64,000 bases of DNA from JAIOSF01 sp047159865 (GTDB lineage: Bacteria; Campylobacterota; Campylobacteria; Campylobacterales; Arcobacteraceae). A program made the position numbers and the translations under genes. The stretch is from contig NZ_AP038804.1 of assembly GCF_047159865.1 (NCBI RefSeq), forward strand, positions 434,001-498,000, read 5' to 3'. Positions 28,706 through 37,997 of this stretch are shown piece by piece. The first letter of the stretch is position 1, and every line of letters starts with the position of its first letter. The notes beneath the pieces are model-generated. The model did not search any database and was not told where the DNA came from. It saw nothing but the letters and a program-made list of their open reading frames with translations.

Positions 28706-29218
28706 CTAAGCAACCTTTTTTGTAATAATATTAGCTAAATCTTTTTGAGATAAAGCAATGTTATCATCACTAAGTAACTGATTAAGAACATTCTCGACAA
28801 CTTCTTTTTTTACTTTTCTCACTTCAAGTTCTGTTTTATTATCAAAACTTTTAGAAAGAGATGCAATCTCTTGCTCTGTGGCAACATCTATTTTTGTCTT
28901 TATAGCTTCTACTTCGCTTGTAGCAGTTGAAATAAGTTCATCTGCAACTTTTTTAGCATTCTCAACTTCTTGTTTCGCGTCAACTAATTTTTTATCTGAT
29001 TCTTTTAATATCTCTTGAACTTTATCTAATTCAGATTGAATAGACTCTGTTCTTTCACCAAAAAAAGTTTTCAGTTTATCTGACAACAAGTAGTACATAA
29101 TAGCAACAAAAATAAAGAAGTTAACAGTTCTTTCTAATATATCAGTTTCAACACCCGCATCACTAGCAAATAATGACATTGGAATAATTACTGATAAAGT
29201 AAATAATATTTTCTTCAT
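28706..29218 (-). CDS. atpF: ATP synthase b subunit
   Basis: 170 residues with a cleavable-looking N-terminal hydrophobic stretch (ILFTLSVIIPMSLFAS), one membrane helix (TVNFFIFVAIMYYLLSDKL) and a long charged helix. Peripheral stalk. It follows the b' gene, giving the b/b' heterodimer arrangement usual in Campylobacterota. Confidence 0.93.
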   Translation of the reverse strand: MKKILFTLSVIIPMSLFASDAGVETDILERTVNFFIFVAIMYYLLSDKLKTFFGERTESIQSELDKVQEILKESDKKLVDAKQEVENAKKVADELISTATSEVEAIKTKIDVATEQEIASLSKSFDNKTELEVRKVKKEVVENVLNQLLSDDNIALSQKDLANIITKKVA

Positions 29219-29229
29219 ACTTCTACCAC

Positions 29230-29652
29230 CTATATTGAGCTAAGTTTAGCTTTTAAGCCTTCTTTAAATAGAGGCAATTGAGAAACTAAAGAGTTTTCTA
29301 AAGATACTTTTTCATTTTGTAAAGTTTTTAGAAAATCATTATAATCATTTTCTATTTTAACTTTTGCAATATTTAATTTTTCTTCAGAAACATCAGTAGC
29401 TTCTAGTCTAGCTTTTTCACGAATTGAAAAAGCTTCCTTCTTGGCATTCGCAATAATTTCTTTTGCTTCAGCAAGCATTCCATCTACATCGGCACCATTG
29501 GCTTTAGCATTCGCCATATCAGTTTTGATTTGGCTATCTCTATCGTCCATATGCTTAAATAAAGGCTTGTAAAGACAGCTATTTAGCCTAGCAAGCACTA
29601 ATAAAAACACTAAACCTGAACTAAGTAGCAATATTGGACTTATGTCTAACAT
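29230..29652 (-). CDS. atpF': ATP synthase b' subunit
   Basis: 140 residues: N-terminal membrane helix (ISPILLLSSGLVFLLVLARL) and long charged stalk helix. Start at MLDISP is preferred over a Met four codons upstream because GGAG lies 7 bases before it. First gene of the F1/stalk operon; subunits a and c are not in the window. Confidence 0.92.
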   Translation of the reverse strand: MLDISPILLLSSGLVFLLVLARLNSCLYKPLFKHMDDRDSQIKTDMANAKANGADVDGMLAEAKEIIANAKKEAFSIREKARLEATDVSEEKLNIAKVKIENDYNDFLKTLQNEKVSLENSLVSQLPLFKEGLKAKLSSI

Positions 29653-29750
29653 TTGTTTCTCCATACAATTTTTACAGTTTAGTTACACTAAAACTTAGAA
29701 TCATTGTATCTAAAAAAACTATGACTTAAATTAAATTAATGATTATATTT

Positions 29751-30602
29751 TTATTTATTGGAAAATGCTTTACTAATATTCTCAATATCTTCTTGAGAGT
29801 TAATTTTTATCTTAAAATAGTTGTCATCTATTTTTACATTAAGATTATTTTTAGTTAGTGTTTCTTTGATATTTGTTAGTACATCAAAATTATATTTTGA
29901 CTTTTTTGTAGTTTGTTTTGTATCCTCTTGTGACACATTTTTTATTTGTTTTACTAATGTTTCTGTTTCGCGTACACTTAGTTTTTGACCTATAATAGAA
30001 TCGATTACTAATTTTTGTTCATTTTCTGTTAAACCGACAATTAATTTTGCATGACCTAAAGATATTTTGTCTGCGCCAAGCATTTTTTGTGCAAAACTAC
30101 TCAAAGTTAATAATCTCAATATATTACTTATTGAACTTCTACTTTTTGATACAATTGTTGATAGTTCTTCATGAGTTATATTATAATCATTTATAAGACC
30201 TGCATATGAATAAGCTACTTCGATTACATTAAGATCATCTCTTTGAATATTTTCAATTAATGCCAACTCACGAAGTTTATTGCTGTCAATATCAATTACA
30301 ACCGCTTTTATTGTTGCTATTTGTGCAAGTTTAGTGGCTCTTAATCTTCGTTCACCAGCTACTAATAAATATGTTCCCGCATCTTTTGTAACAACTATAG
30401 GTTGTAGTAAACCATTATTTTTAATTGATTGACTTAATTCTTTTAGTTTATCTTCATTGAAAATTTTTCTTGGTTGATATGGATTTAATTTTATATTATT
30501 TACATCAATTTCAAAGATCTCATTCTTAGATGTAACATTATTATTTTCATATGCAGTTTCAATCTCACCTAACAGCTCACCTAATCCACGCCCTAATGCC
30601 AT
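29751..30602 (-). CDS. parB: Chromosome partitioning protein ParB
   Basis: 283 residues. N-terminal ParB domain: LNPYQPRKIFNEDKLKELSQSI, and LLVAGERRLRATKLA, the CTP-binding GERR motif, followed by a KorB/Noc-type HTH (EELSTIVSKSRSSISNILRLLTL). Binds parS near the origin. It starts 3 bases after parA. No parS-like 16-mer was noticed inside this window. Confidence 0.95.
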   Translation of the reverse strand: MALGRGLGELLGEIETAYENNNVTSKNEIFEIDVNNIKLNPYQPRKIFNEDKLKELSQSIKNNGLLQPIVVTKDAGTYLLVAGERRLRATKLAQIATIKAVVIDIDSNKLRELALIENIQRDDLNVIEVAYSYAGLINDYNITHEELSTIVSKSRSSISNILRLLTLSSFAQKMLGADKISLGHAKLIVGLTENEQKLVIDSIIGQKLSVRETETLVKQIKNVSQEDTKQTTKKSKYNFDVLTNIKETLTKNNLNVKIDDNYFKIKINSQEDIENISKAFSNK

Positions 30603-30605
30603 AAT

Positions 30606-31391
30606 TTATCCTTGTTGTAAAATTGCTTTAGCTAAATTTGTATATGCTTTCGTTCCACTAGACTTTGGATCATAAAGCATAATTGGTTTTCCAAAACTTG
30701 GACTCTCTGCTAATTTTACATTTCTTGGTACAACTACATAAGATGAGTTATCCCATTTAAAAAGTTTATTTTCAAAATGCTTAGCTAAGTCTGCAAAAAC
30801 TTGTTTTGATAGATTATTTTGTGCACTATACATAGTTGGTAAAAAACCTTTTATGTCAAGTTGCCTATTAATAGTTTGTCTTATTAGTTTAATAGTATTT
30901 AATAATTGTGCCAAACCTTCTAGCGCAAAAAATTCACATTGAATAGGTATTAACACTGAGGTTGCTGCACTTAAAGTATTTATGGTAAGTGGTCCTAAAG
31001 CAGGAGGTGAATCAATTATTATAAAATCGTAATCATTTCTAATCAAATCTAATTTTCTTTTTAAAACTAACTCTCTGTCTTTTGTATTTTTATAAAACTC
31101 TTTTTCAATACCAACTAAACCAATATTTGAAGGTGCTACAAATAAATTTTCAATATCTTTTGACTCTAAAATAATATCACTTATCTCTTTTGTCCCTAAC
31201 ATTACATGGTAAAGGTTATATTCGTAAGAATCTCTATGAAAACCTAAACTTGTTGTTGCATTTGATTGAGGATCGGCATCTATGAGTAAAACTCTTTTCC
31301 CTTCTAGGGCAAGTGCTGCACTTAAATTAACCGCTGTAGTTGTTTTTCCAACTCCACCTTTTTGATTTGCTATTGTAATAACTTGAGTCAT
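30606..31391 (-). CDS. parA: Chromosome partitioning ATPase ParA/Soj
   Basis: 261 residues. Deviant Walker A KGGVGKTTTAVNLSAALA, switch DADPQSNATTSLG and Walker B-like FIIIDSPPALGPL. Works with ParB in origin segregation. Overlaps birA by 4 bases. Distinct from the element-borne ParA at 42430-43053. Confidence 0.96.
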   Translation of the reverse strand: MTQVITIANQKGGVGKTTTAVNLSAALALEGKRVLLIDADPQSNATTSLGFHRDSYEYNLYHVMLGTKEISDIILESKDIENLFVAPSNIGLVGIEKEFYKNTKDRELVLKRKLDLIRNDYDFIIIDSPPALGPLTINTLSAATSVLIPIQCEFFALEGLAQLLNTIKLIRQTINRQLDIKGFLPTMYSAQNNLSKQVFADLAKHFENKLFKWDNSSYVVVPRNVKLAESPSFGKPIMLYDPKSSGTKAYTNLAKAILQQG

Positions 31392-32023
31392 CTTAAACTA
31401 AATACCTTTTCATTAGAAATATTGATAGATCCATCTTCATTTAAAAGAGCATCTTTTAAAGATACTTTTTTATTATTGATAGTTGTTGTATATTGTCTGT
31501 TACTCTCGAATTCTATCCTATATTTACTAAAAATCTTCTTCCATTTCATTTTCTTCTTAATCAGATTGAAATAATTTTCCAAGAAGTTATGAAGATTTAT
31601 CTCAATGTCCAGACCTCCATAACTACTATTAAATTGTTTCAAATTTAAACCTATACCACAATATAAAAGGTTATTTGAAAAGTTTGTTATGGTACCCCCA
31701 ATTTTTTTTTCATTTAAATAAAAATCATTGGGCCATTTTAAAAAAACTTTGGAACCTAAATCAGACAAAATCTCTTTAATGAAAAAACTAAAATATATTG
31801 ATGAAGATTGTAGGGGTAAATCTATCGGTAGTTCTTCTTGATGAATTACAAAGGAGAAAAAAAGATTACCATTTTTTCCTTCCCATTTATTATCTCTACT
31901 ACCAATTCCATTTGTTTGATTTTGCGTTATGATTGCCAATGGTTCTTTGTATCCATTTTCAGAAATATATCGTTTTATATATGTATGAGTTGAATCAACA
32001 GATTCAAGAAAAATCATCTCCAA
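31388..32023 (-). CDS. birA: Biotin--protein ligase
   Basis: 211 residues, catalytic domain only; the N-terminal repressor HTH of E. coli BirA is absent, as usual here. QTNGIGSRDNKWEGKNGNLFFS is the biotinyl-AMP loop (GRGRRGR equivalent), and KWPNDFYLNEKKIGG the catalytic Lys segment. Biotinylates acetyl-CoA carboxylase. Overlaps fmt by 20 bases. Confidence 0.93.
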   Translation of the reverse strand: MEMIFLESVDSTHTYIKRYISENGYKEPLAIITQNQTNGIGSRDNKWEGKNGNLFFSFVIHQEELPIDLPLQSSSIYFSFFIKEILSDLGSKVFLKWPNDFYLNEKKIGGTITNFSNNLLYCGIGLNLKQFNSSYGGLDIEINLHNFLENYFNLIKKKMKWKKIFSKYRIEFESNRQYTTTINNKKVSLKDALLNEDGSINISNEKVFSLR

Positions 32024-32927
32024 TTTCTAACCTTTTACCTCGAATATAATCTACAACATTCATCTGTTTTTTTGATGAAGGTTGAATACTTACTATTTTA
32101 ACTGTTCCTCTTTCAAAACCAACGATAATAGACTCTTTTTGAATCGACAAAATAGTACCAGATAGATTTTTCGAATCTTTTTCCACTAATAAGCACTCTT
32201 TTATCTTTAAACCACTTTCTAAATAAATATCTGGCCAAGACTGAAATGCTCTATATTTATTGTAAAATTCATTTGCATCTGTAAAATCTACCAAACCATC
32301 GCTTTTACATACTTTTTTACAATGAGACACAAGAGAAAGATTTTGCTTTTGAGGTAGTATATCATCTATTCTTTCTAATATTTCTATAGTTAAAAGTGCC
32401 GCACATTTAGACAAAAGGTCGAATAGCAAACTTACGACCGTATCTTTATCTATGGCAACATATTTATAACCTAAGATGTCTCCACTATCTAAACCTATAT
32501 CCATATTCATGGCAGTTACCCCAGAAAATTTATCATCATTGAGTAATGATTGCTGAATAGGACTAGCACCTCTGTATTTTGGTAAAAGTGAAGCATGTAA
32601 ATTAATACAAGGAGCAATACTTAATATCTCTTTTGGTAATATTTGACCATAAGCAGCTACAATTATAATATCAGGTTCTAGATCAATTAAAGTACTTTGA
32701 ATTGCATTTTCTTTAAGTGTATTTGGTTGATAAATTGGTATAGATAATCCATTGTCCAAAGCAAACTTTTTTATATGAGGAGGTGTTAGTATCTGTTTTC
32801 TACCAACTGGTTTATCTGGCTGTGTAAAAAGTGCAACAATATTATAATTTTTTTCAAGTAATCTTTCAAAAATAATTGTCGCATAGTCTGGCGTACCCAT
32901 AAATATAATTCTTTTTAGTTGAGTCAT
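32004..32927 (-). CDS. fmt: Methionyl-tRNA formyltransferase
   Basis: 307 residues. MGTPDYATIIFERLL at the N-terminus, catalytic INLHASLLPKYRGASPIQQSLL, MDIGLDSGDIL and a C-terminal OB-fold. Formylates initiator tRNA. Overlaps proB by 4 bases and birA by 20. Confidence 0.96.
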   Translation of the reverse strand: MTQLKRIIFMGTPDYATIIFERLLEKNYNIVALFTQPDKPVGRKQILTPPHIKKFALDNGLSIPIYQPNTLKENAIQSTLIDLEPDIIIVAAYGQILPKEILSIAPCINLHASLLPKYRGASPIQQSLLNDDKFSGVTAMNMDIGLDSGDILGYKYVAIDKDTVVSLLFDLLSKCAALLTIEILERIDDILPQKQNLSLVSHCKKVCKSDGLVDFTDANEFYNKYRAFQSWPDIYLESGLKIKECLLVEKDSKNLSGTILSIQKESIIVGFERGTVKIVSIQPSSKKQMNVVDYIRGKRLEIGDDFS

Positions 32928-33694
32928 TTATTGTCCTTTCCTATAAATAATGTTCCATTATTATGTTTGTTTTCTAATAAAAACTCTTTCACACAATCCA
33001 AATCAAAGCCACTTGTTAAAAACATATTTTTTTTATTGTTTATTAAAAAATCTGCTGCTTTTAGTTTTGTTACAATTCCACCTGTTGCAAATTCACTATT
33101 TGCACTATGTTTCTCTTTTAATTGATTATTATCAATAGTATGTACATATTTTTGTAATTTTGCATCATCAAAGTGATGTGGATTTTTATCATAAAAACCA
33201 TCAATATCAGTAAGTATCACTAAAATATCTGCATTAAAATAGTGTGTGATGTATGCAGATAACTGATCATTATCACCAAATACTAACTCATCAGTTGCAG
33301 TTACATCATTTTCATTGATAATAGGCACTATTTTATGTTTCATCATCACTTCCATAGCATCTTGGGCATGACTTAGTCGTTTTTTATCGTAAAAAATTGA
33401 TGCTTCAAGTAAAATTTGAGAGCACAGTATATCGTATTTTGCAAATTCATCTCGATAAGTGTGTAAAAGTAATGGTTGCCCCAATGCTGCTAATGCTTGT
33501 TTATTTGAGACTATTTTTTTATCAAGTTTTAACAAAGAATATCCAGCAGCAACTGCACCAGAACTTACCAAAATAACTTCATATCTTTTTTGTAATAAAG
33601 AGATAAGTTCAACTAAATTATGTAATCGTTCTAATGCTATTGCTCCATTTTCTGTAAGAACAGCACTACCAACTTTTAATACTATTCTTCGCAT
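32924..33694 (-). CDS. proB: Glutamate 5-kinase
   Basis: 256 residues, amino-acid kinase fold: KVGSAVLTENG, VSSGAVAAGYSLL, FGDNDQLSAYI and TDIDGFYDKNP. The C-terminal PUA domain of E. coli ProB is missing; PUA-less forms are common in Campylobacterota. First step of proline synthesis. Overlaps obg by 13 bases. Confidence 0.94.
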   Translation of the reverse strand: MRRIVLKVGSAVLTENGAIALERLHNLVELISLLQKRYEVILVSSGAVAAGYSLLKLDKKIVSNKQALAALGQPLLLHTYRDEFAKYDILCSQILLEASIFYDKKRLSHAQDAMEVMMKHKIVPIINENDVTATDELVFGDNDQLSAYITHYFNADILVILTDIDGFYDKNPHHFDDAKLQKYVHTIDNNQLKEKHSANSEFATGGIVTKLKAADFLINNKKNMFLTSGFDLDCVKEFLLENKHNNGTLFIGKDNK

Positions 33695-34782
33695 CGATCC
33701 CTACTAATCAAATCGTATAATGCATATTTCAATCCATTAATATTATCATGAGTTGCAGATGAGATAGGTAAAACAAAATATGGTAACTCTTCATTATACT
33801 TTGTATATGTTAATTCTTGTAAAAAATATTTTTTATCTTTTTCAAACGAAAAGGTGTTTTCATTTGAAAGACTCAATCCAATTGCTTCAATAAATTGTGT
33901 AATTTTTTCATTTAATTCTTCTGATGGTATTGCATCTATTTTTGTTAAAGCAATAGCAAACTTTCTACCACTCAACTCTTTAGAGAATTTTCCAACTTCC
34001 TCTTTTAAAACTTCGTATTGATCCATCATCTCTCTATAATTTGACATATCAATCATATAAAGTAATGTTTTTGTTCTCTCAATATGCTTTAAAAATTCGA
34101 TTCCTAAACCTCTTCCATCACTAGCACCTTCAATTATACCAGGGATATCAGCAGCTACAAATGAATTGTAATCCCCAACATCAACAACACCTAATTTAGG
34201 AGTAAGTGTTGTAAATTCATAATTTGCAACTTGAGGTGTCGCATTTGATATTGTTGATACGAGAGTTGATTTACCAACATTTGGATATCCAACTAAACCT
34301 ACATCAGCTATAAGTTTAAGTTCTAAACGAATATTTTTTGTTGTACCAACAAGTCCTGGTTGTGCATAACTTGGTGTCTGATTTCTTGAGTTTTTAAAGT
34401 GTGTATTTCCTAATCCACCTTTTCCACCTTCTAAAAACAATACTCTTTGCTTATCTTCTAATAAATCAAATAGTATCTCTTCTGTATCTTCATCAATTAC
34501 TTGAGTTCCTGGTGGAACTTTTAGTACAACAGGTTTTGCAGATTTACCACTACAGTTACTTCCCATTCCTGGTTGCCCATTATCAGCTTTAACATGGTGC
34601 ATCCCTTTGTATGTAGAAAGAGTATCAGTATTATTATCTACTTCAAAATAAACATCTCCGCCTTTTCCACCTGAACCGCCATCTGGCCCACCTTTTATCA
34701 CAAACTTTTCTTTTCTAAATGAAACACATCCTGCTCCACCTTTTCCAGATTTAACTGTTAAACTGGCATTATCTACAAACAT
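33682..34782 (-). CDS. obg: GTPase Obg/CgtA
   Basis: 366 residues: glycine-rich Obg domain (GKGGAGCVSFRKEKF, GGKGGDVYFE), then G domain with GYPNVGKST (G1), DIPGIIEGASDGRGLG (G3) and LTKIDAI (G4). Ribosome-associated GTPase. Start follows CGGAGAAT. Head of the obg-proB-fmt-birA-parA-parB chain, separated from rpmA by a terminator. Confidence 0.97.
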   Translation of the reverse strand: MFVDNASLTVKSGKGGAGCVSFRKEKFVIKGGPDGGSGGKGGDVYFEVDNNTDTLSTYKGMHHVKADNGQPGMGSNCSGKSAKPVVLKVPPGTQVIDEDTEEILFDLLEDKQRVLFLEGGKGGLGNTHFKNSRNQTPSYAQPGLVGTTKNIRLELKLIADVGLVGYPNVGKSTLVSTISNATPQVANYEFTTLTPKLGVVDVGDYNSFVAADIPGIIEGASDGRGLGIEFLKHIERTKTLLYMIDMSNYREMMDQYEVLKEEVGKFSKELSGRKFAIALTKIDAIPSEELNEKITQFIEAIGLSLSNENTFSFEKDKKYFLQELTYTKYNEELPYFVLPISSATHDNINGLKYALYDLISRDRCEE

Positions 34783-34858
34783 ATTATTCTCCGATTTCTA
34801 ATTAATAACATATACTTTGGACAAACTATATATTATTAATTATCTGTTATTAAAAAAA

Positions 34859-34888
34859 AAGGCACCATAGCAAACGCTACAGTGCCTT
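34859..34888 (-). terminator. Terminator after rplU-rpmA
   Basis: AAGGCAC (34859-34865) pairs with GTGCCTT (34882-34888), with inner TAGC/GCTA. On the minus strand the hairpin is followed by nine T, a textbook intrinsic terminator ending the ribosomal-protein transcript. Confidence 0.9.
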
Positions 34889-34911
34889 AAATAATTATAT
34901 AAATTTACTAC

Positions 34912-35166
34912 CTATGAAGCGTAAACTGATACTTTTTTTCTTTTTTTATCTTTTTGTTCAAATTTAACTACACCGTCTATTAAAGAATAAATTGTGTGAT
35001 CTTTTCCGATTCCAACACCAGTACCAACATGTACTTTTGTTCCTCTTTGTCTAACAATGATATTTCCAGCAACTACTGATTCACCACCAAATTTTTTAAC
35101 TCCTAGTCTTCTACCAGCTGAGTCTCTATTATTATTAGTACTACCTTGACCTTTCTTGTGAGCCAT
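34912..35166 (-). CDS. rpmA: 50S ribosomal protein L27
   Basis: 84 residues. MAHKKGQGSTNNNRDSAGRRLGVKKFGG is L27 with its N-terminal extension near the peptidyl transferase centre; no Firmicute-type cleavable leader. 10 bases after rplU, before a strong terminator. Confidence 0.98.
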   Translation of the reverse strand: MAHKKGQGSTNNNRDSAGRRLGVKKFGGESVVAGNIIVRQRGTKVHVGTGVGIGKDHTIYSLIDGVVKFEQKDKKRKKVSVYAS

Positions 35167-35176
35167 ATTTTCTTCC

Positions 35177-35485
35177 TTATGCCGCTATTTTAGTAATTCT
35201 TACTCTAGTGAAGCTTCTTCTGAAACCTCTTTTAAGTTTACTATCTTTTCTTCTCAGTTTTTTGTAAGAGATAACTTTTCTATCTCTACCTTCAACGATA
35301 ACTTCAGCTGTTACTTTAGCATTTGCAACTGATTCACCAGTTGTAAGTGCATTTCCATCATTTACAGCTATAACTTCTGTAAATTCGATTGTTTCTTTTG
35401 CTTCTTTACTTAGCTTATCAACATTTAAAATATCACCTTCTGATACTTTGTATTGTTTTCCACCAGTTTTGATAATTGCGTACAT
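35177..35485 (-). CDS. rplU: 50S ribosomal protein L21
   Basis: 102 residues. MYAIIKTGGKQYKVSEGD at the N-terminus and KKLRRKDSKLKRGFRRSFTRVRI at the rRNA-binding end. Start at MYAIIK is preferred; an upstream Met two codons earlier is possible. Operon with rpmA. Confidence 0.97.
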   Translation of the reverse strand: MYAIIKTGGKQYKVSEGDILNVDKLSKEAKETIEFTEVIAVNDGNALTTGESVANAKVTAEVIVEGRDRKVISYKKLRRKDSKLKRGFRRSFTRVRITKIAA

Positions 35486-35557
35486 TAGCATATCCTCTAA
35501 AATTTATAAAGCGAATTATACATAAAATATCTTTAAATATACTTTAAACTGTTTTTC

Positions 35558-35941
35558 TTAGTGAAAATCGGCAACAGTAGCTATTACATCCATCTCAATC
35601 ATTGCATTTTTTGGTAAAGCTACAACTTGAACTGTGCTTCGAGCTGGTTTATGCTCTCCAAAAACTTCTGCCATGATTACATTTACTATTCCAAAGTCAT
35701 TCATGTCTGTTAAAAAAATATTTATTTTAATTACCTCGCTAAATGATGTACCATTATCCTCTAAAATTGCTTTTAAATTAGCAAAAATTTGTCTTGTTTG
35801 TTTCTTGATATCATTTTCTATCATTTCACCATTTGCTTTTAAGGCAATTTGTCCAGATGAATATAAAACTCCATTAAATTTTACAGCTTGTGAATAAGGT
35901 CCTATTGCAGCAGGTGCATTTGGTGTCGTTAAAAATTCCAT
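35558..35941 (-). CDS. ridA: RidA family enamine/imine deaminase
   Basis: 127 residues. IGPYSQAVKFNGVLYSSGQIAL at the N-terminus, the arginine in ARSTVQVVALPKNAMIEMDVIA and the LTDMNDFGIVN segment are RidA hallmarks. Hydrolyses reactive 2-aminoacrylate. Alone between dnaG and rplU. Confidence 0.94.
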   Translation of the reverse strand: MEFLTTPNAPAAIGPYSQAVKFNGVLYSSGQIALKANGEMIENDIKKQTRQIFANLKAILEDNGTSFSEVIKINIFLTDMNDFGIVNVIMAEVFGEHKPARSTVQVVALPKNAMIEMDVIATVADFH

Positions 35942-35994
35942 TATTTTTCCTCAGTTTTTTTTGAATTATACAATATTCATAGTTAATTATTCTT

Positions 35995-37623
35995 TTAACC
36001 TATAATAAGTTTTTTACAATTTAACTCTCTTAGTTTATATTGAATTTCTCTTGTTTGCATTGCTTTTTCTCTAAATTTTAAATCTTCACTATATTTTATT
36101 TGTTGTAATTTCTTTTTATAGAAAGGACTCATAATAATGGACAGTTGATTTGATAATTCCTCTTTTGTATATGAAATCAAATGTTCGTTTAACATTAATC
36201 CTATAAGACTTGGGTCCTCTGCATTTTCTAATAATGTGATATACTCTTTTCCGTGAATTTCAAACATCTCAGGGATAAGTTCTTTGCTAACTTCTGATAA
36301 TAATTCTTTATTGTCTAATAATGTTTTGATAATGCTCAATTCAGAAATATCTATAGATGAAAGATTTACATTAGAAGAACGCTGATTTTCATAATGTTGT
36401 ACTTGAACTAACTGTGCATTTACATTAAGTTTTCTAGCTATCATACTTGAATATTCTTCTTGTAAAATAGGACTCAATGTTTTTAAATATTCGTTTGTTT
36501 CTTTTAAAGCACTTTGTTTCTCTTGTGGGTTATCTAAGTTATATTTATCAATAATAAAATCTAAAACAAATACAATAAATGGTGTTGTTTTATTAAACAT
36601 CAAATTAAGCTCATCTAATTTGTTTGCATTCACCATATCTGCAGGATCTTGTCCATCTTTAAATATTACCACTCCACCTTGAAACTGACTGTGGCTTAAT
36701 AATAAACTTGCTTTATATGCAGCATTTATTCCTGCTTTATCTCCATCATAAGCTACTACAACTTTTGGTTCACCTCTACTTAAAAGAGGAAGATGTTCTT
36801 TTGTTAATGCTGTTCCTAATGTAGCAATGGCATTTGAAAAGCCTGCTTGATGCAACATAATTACATCTAGATAACCCTCAGTAACAATAACAGATTTTTG
36901 TTTATAAATACTCTCTTTTGCTAAATTGTACCCATAAAGAAGCCGCGATTTATTAAAAACCTTGGTTTGAGGAGAGTTTACATATTTTGCATTATGTCCA
37001 GAGATAGTTCTTCCTCCGAACCCTACAACTGTTCCACTTATGGTATAAATAGGAAAAGTAATACGATCAATAAATCTTGCATACAAACCATTTTGTCCTG
37101 TATCAATTATACCAAACTCTTTTGCATCTGCAAGATTTAAGAAATTTGTTTTAAGAAAATTAATTGTGTCATTAGATGATGCGGCATACCCTATCTCAAA
37201 TTTCTCTATCGAAAAATCCGAAATACCTCGACTTTTTAAATATTTTTTTGATTCTTCATTATGAGTAAGAAGTTTTTGATAGTATTCATTTACTTTTACA
37301 ATTATACTTGAATCTATTTTTTTTTGATTGTTATCGTATTGTAGCGATACATTTGTCATGGAAGCTAGTTTTTCTAAAGCTTCTGGATAAGAAAGTTTTT
37401 CATGCTCCATAACAAATTTGATACTATCACCACCAGCTCCACAACCAAAGCAGTGATATATTTGTTTTACAGGACTCACTACAAAAGACGGTGTGTCTTC
37501 TCCGTGAAAAGGGCAACAAGCCTTAAAGTTAGCACCTGATTTTTTTAGTTCTATAAATTGAGATACTACATCTACAATATCAAGATGGGATTTTAAATTT
37601 TCTATAGATTCTTTGGTTATCAT
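35995..37623 (-). CDS. dnaG: DNA primase DnaG
   Basis: 542 residues. CHC2 zinc finger CCPFHGEDTPSFVVSPVKQIYHCFGCG, TOPRIM core VIVTEGYLDVIMLHQAGF, VVAYDGDKAGINAA. Synthesises RNA primers. Upstream region runs to the tRNA-Arg gene. Confidence 0.97.
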   Translation of the reverse strand: MITKESIENLKSHLDIVDVVSQFIELKKSGANFKACCPFHGEDTPSFVVSPVKQIYHCFGCGAGGDSIKFVMEHEKLSYPEALEKLASMTNVSLQYDNNQKKIDSSIIVKVNEYYQKLLTHNEESKKYLKSRGISDFSIEKFEIGYAASSNDTINFLKTNFLNLADAKEFGIIDTGQNGLYARFIDRITFPIYTISGTVVGFGGRTISGHNAKYVNSPQTKVFNKSRLLYGYNLAKESIYKQKSVIVTEGYLDVIMLHQAGFSNAIATLGTALTKEHLPLLSRGEPKVVVAYDGDKAGINAAYKASLLLSHSQFQGGVVIFKDGQDPADMVNANKLDELNLMFNKTTPFIVFVLDFIIDKYNLDNPQEKQSALKETNEYLKTLSPILQEEYSSMIARKLNVNAQLVQVQHYENQRSSNVNLSSIDISELSIIKTLLDNKELLSEVSKELIPEMFEIHGKEYITLLENAEDPSLIGLMLNEHLISYTKEELSNQLSIIMSPFYKKKLQQIKYSEDLKFREKAMQTREIQYKLRELNCKKLIIG

Positions 37624-37686
37624 TGAAGTAATAATACTATATATGTTATATATACTAAATTAAAAGATATGTTATTTGCATTGAAG

Positions 37687-37763
<77 letters not shown>

Positions 37764-37775
37764 ATATATTTTAAA

Positions 37776-37852
37776 TGGAGCGGGAGACGAGACTCGAACT
37801 CGCGACAATCTGCTTGGAAGGCAGAGGCTCTAGCCAACTGAGCTACTCCCGC
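37776..37852 (-). tRNA. tRNA-Gly (TCC)
   Basis: 77 bases with CCA. Acceptor GCGGGAG pairs with CTCCCGC. Anticodon loop CTTCCAA gives TCC. Complete cloverleaf, 12 bases from tRNA-Arg. Confidence 0.95.
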
Positions 37853-37864
37853 TTAAAATTTGAA

Positions 37865-37918
37865 TGGTGCAGCTGGAGGGATTTGAACCCTCACGCCGTT
37901 AAGCACGAGCCCCTCAAG
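37865..37918 (-). pseudogene. 3' half of tRNA-Leu (GAG): left attachment site of the element
   Basis: From the CCA end (37865) inward are acceptor CAGCTGC, the T arm GAGGG-TTCAAAT-CCCTC, a long variable arm and the anticodon region TTGAGGG-GCTCG (anticodon GAG). The expected 5' anticodon stem CGAGC, D arm and 5' acceptor GCAGCTG are absent: upstream sequence diverges at ACC-TTGAGG. The gene is therefore cut at the anticodon loop, the classical crossover point for tyrosine recombinases. The integrase gene begins within 80 bases. The 5' half, or a rebuilt intact tRNA, should lie at the other end of the element, beyond the window. Confidence 0.8.
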
Positions 37919-37958
37919 GTGGAATGGTTGAGCCTATATAGGGCTTTCAAGACCTTGT

Positions 37959-37980
37959 GGGACGAAATTGGGACAAACAA
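37959..37980. repeat. Tandem GGGAC repeats beside the attachment site
   Basis: GGGACGAAATT and GGGACAAACAA form an 11-bp direct repeat between the tRNA-Leu remnant and the integrase stop. The nearby AGCCTATATAGGGCT (37931-37945) is an imperfect palindrome. Such motifs are plausible integrase arm-type or accessory binding sites; this is inference from position. Confidence 0.4.
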
Positions 37981-37997
37981 ACTTAATTGAAACTTAA

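Noticed and set aside
37775..37990. Open plus-strand frame of 71 codons across the tRNA genes
   Set aside because: It runs antisense through tRNA-Gly and the tRNA-Leu remnant; no ribosome site.
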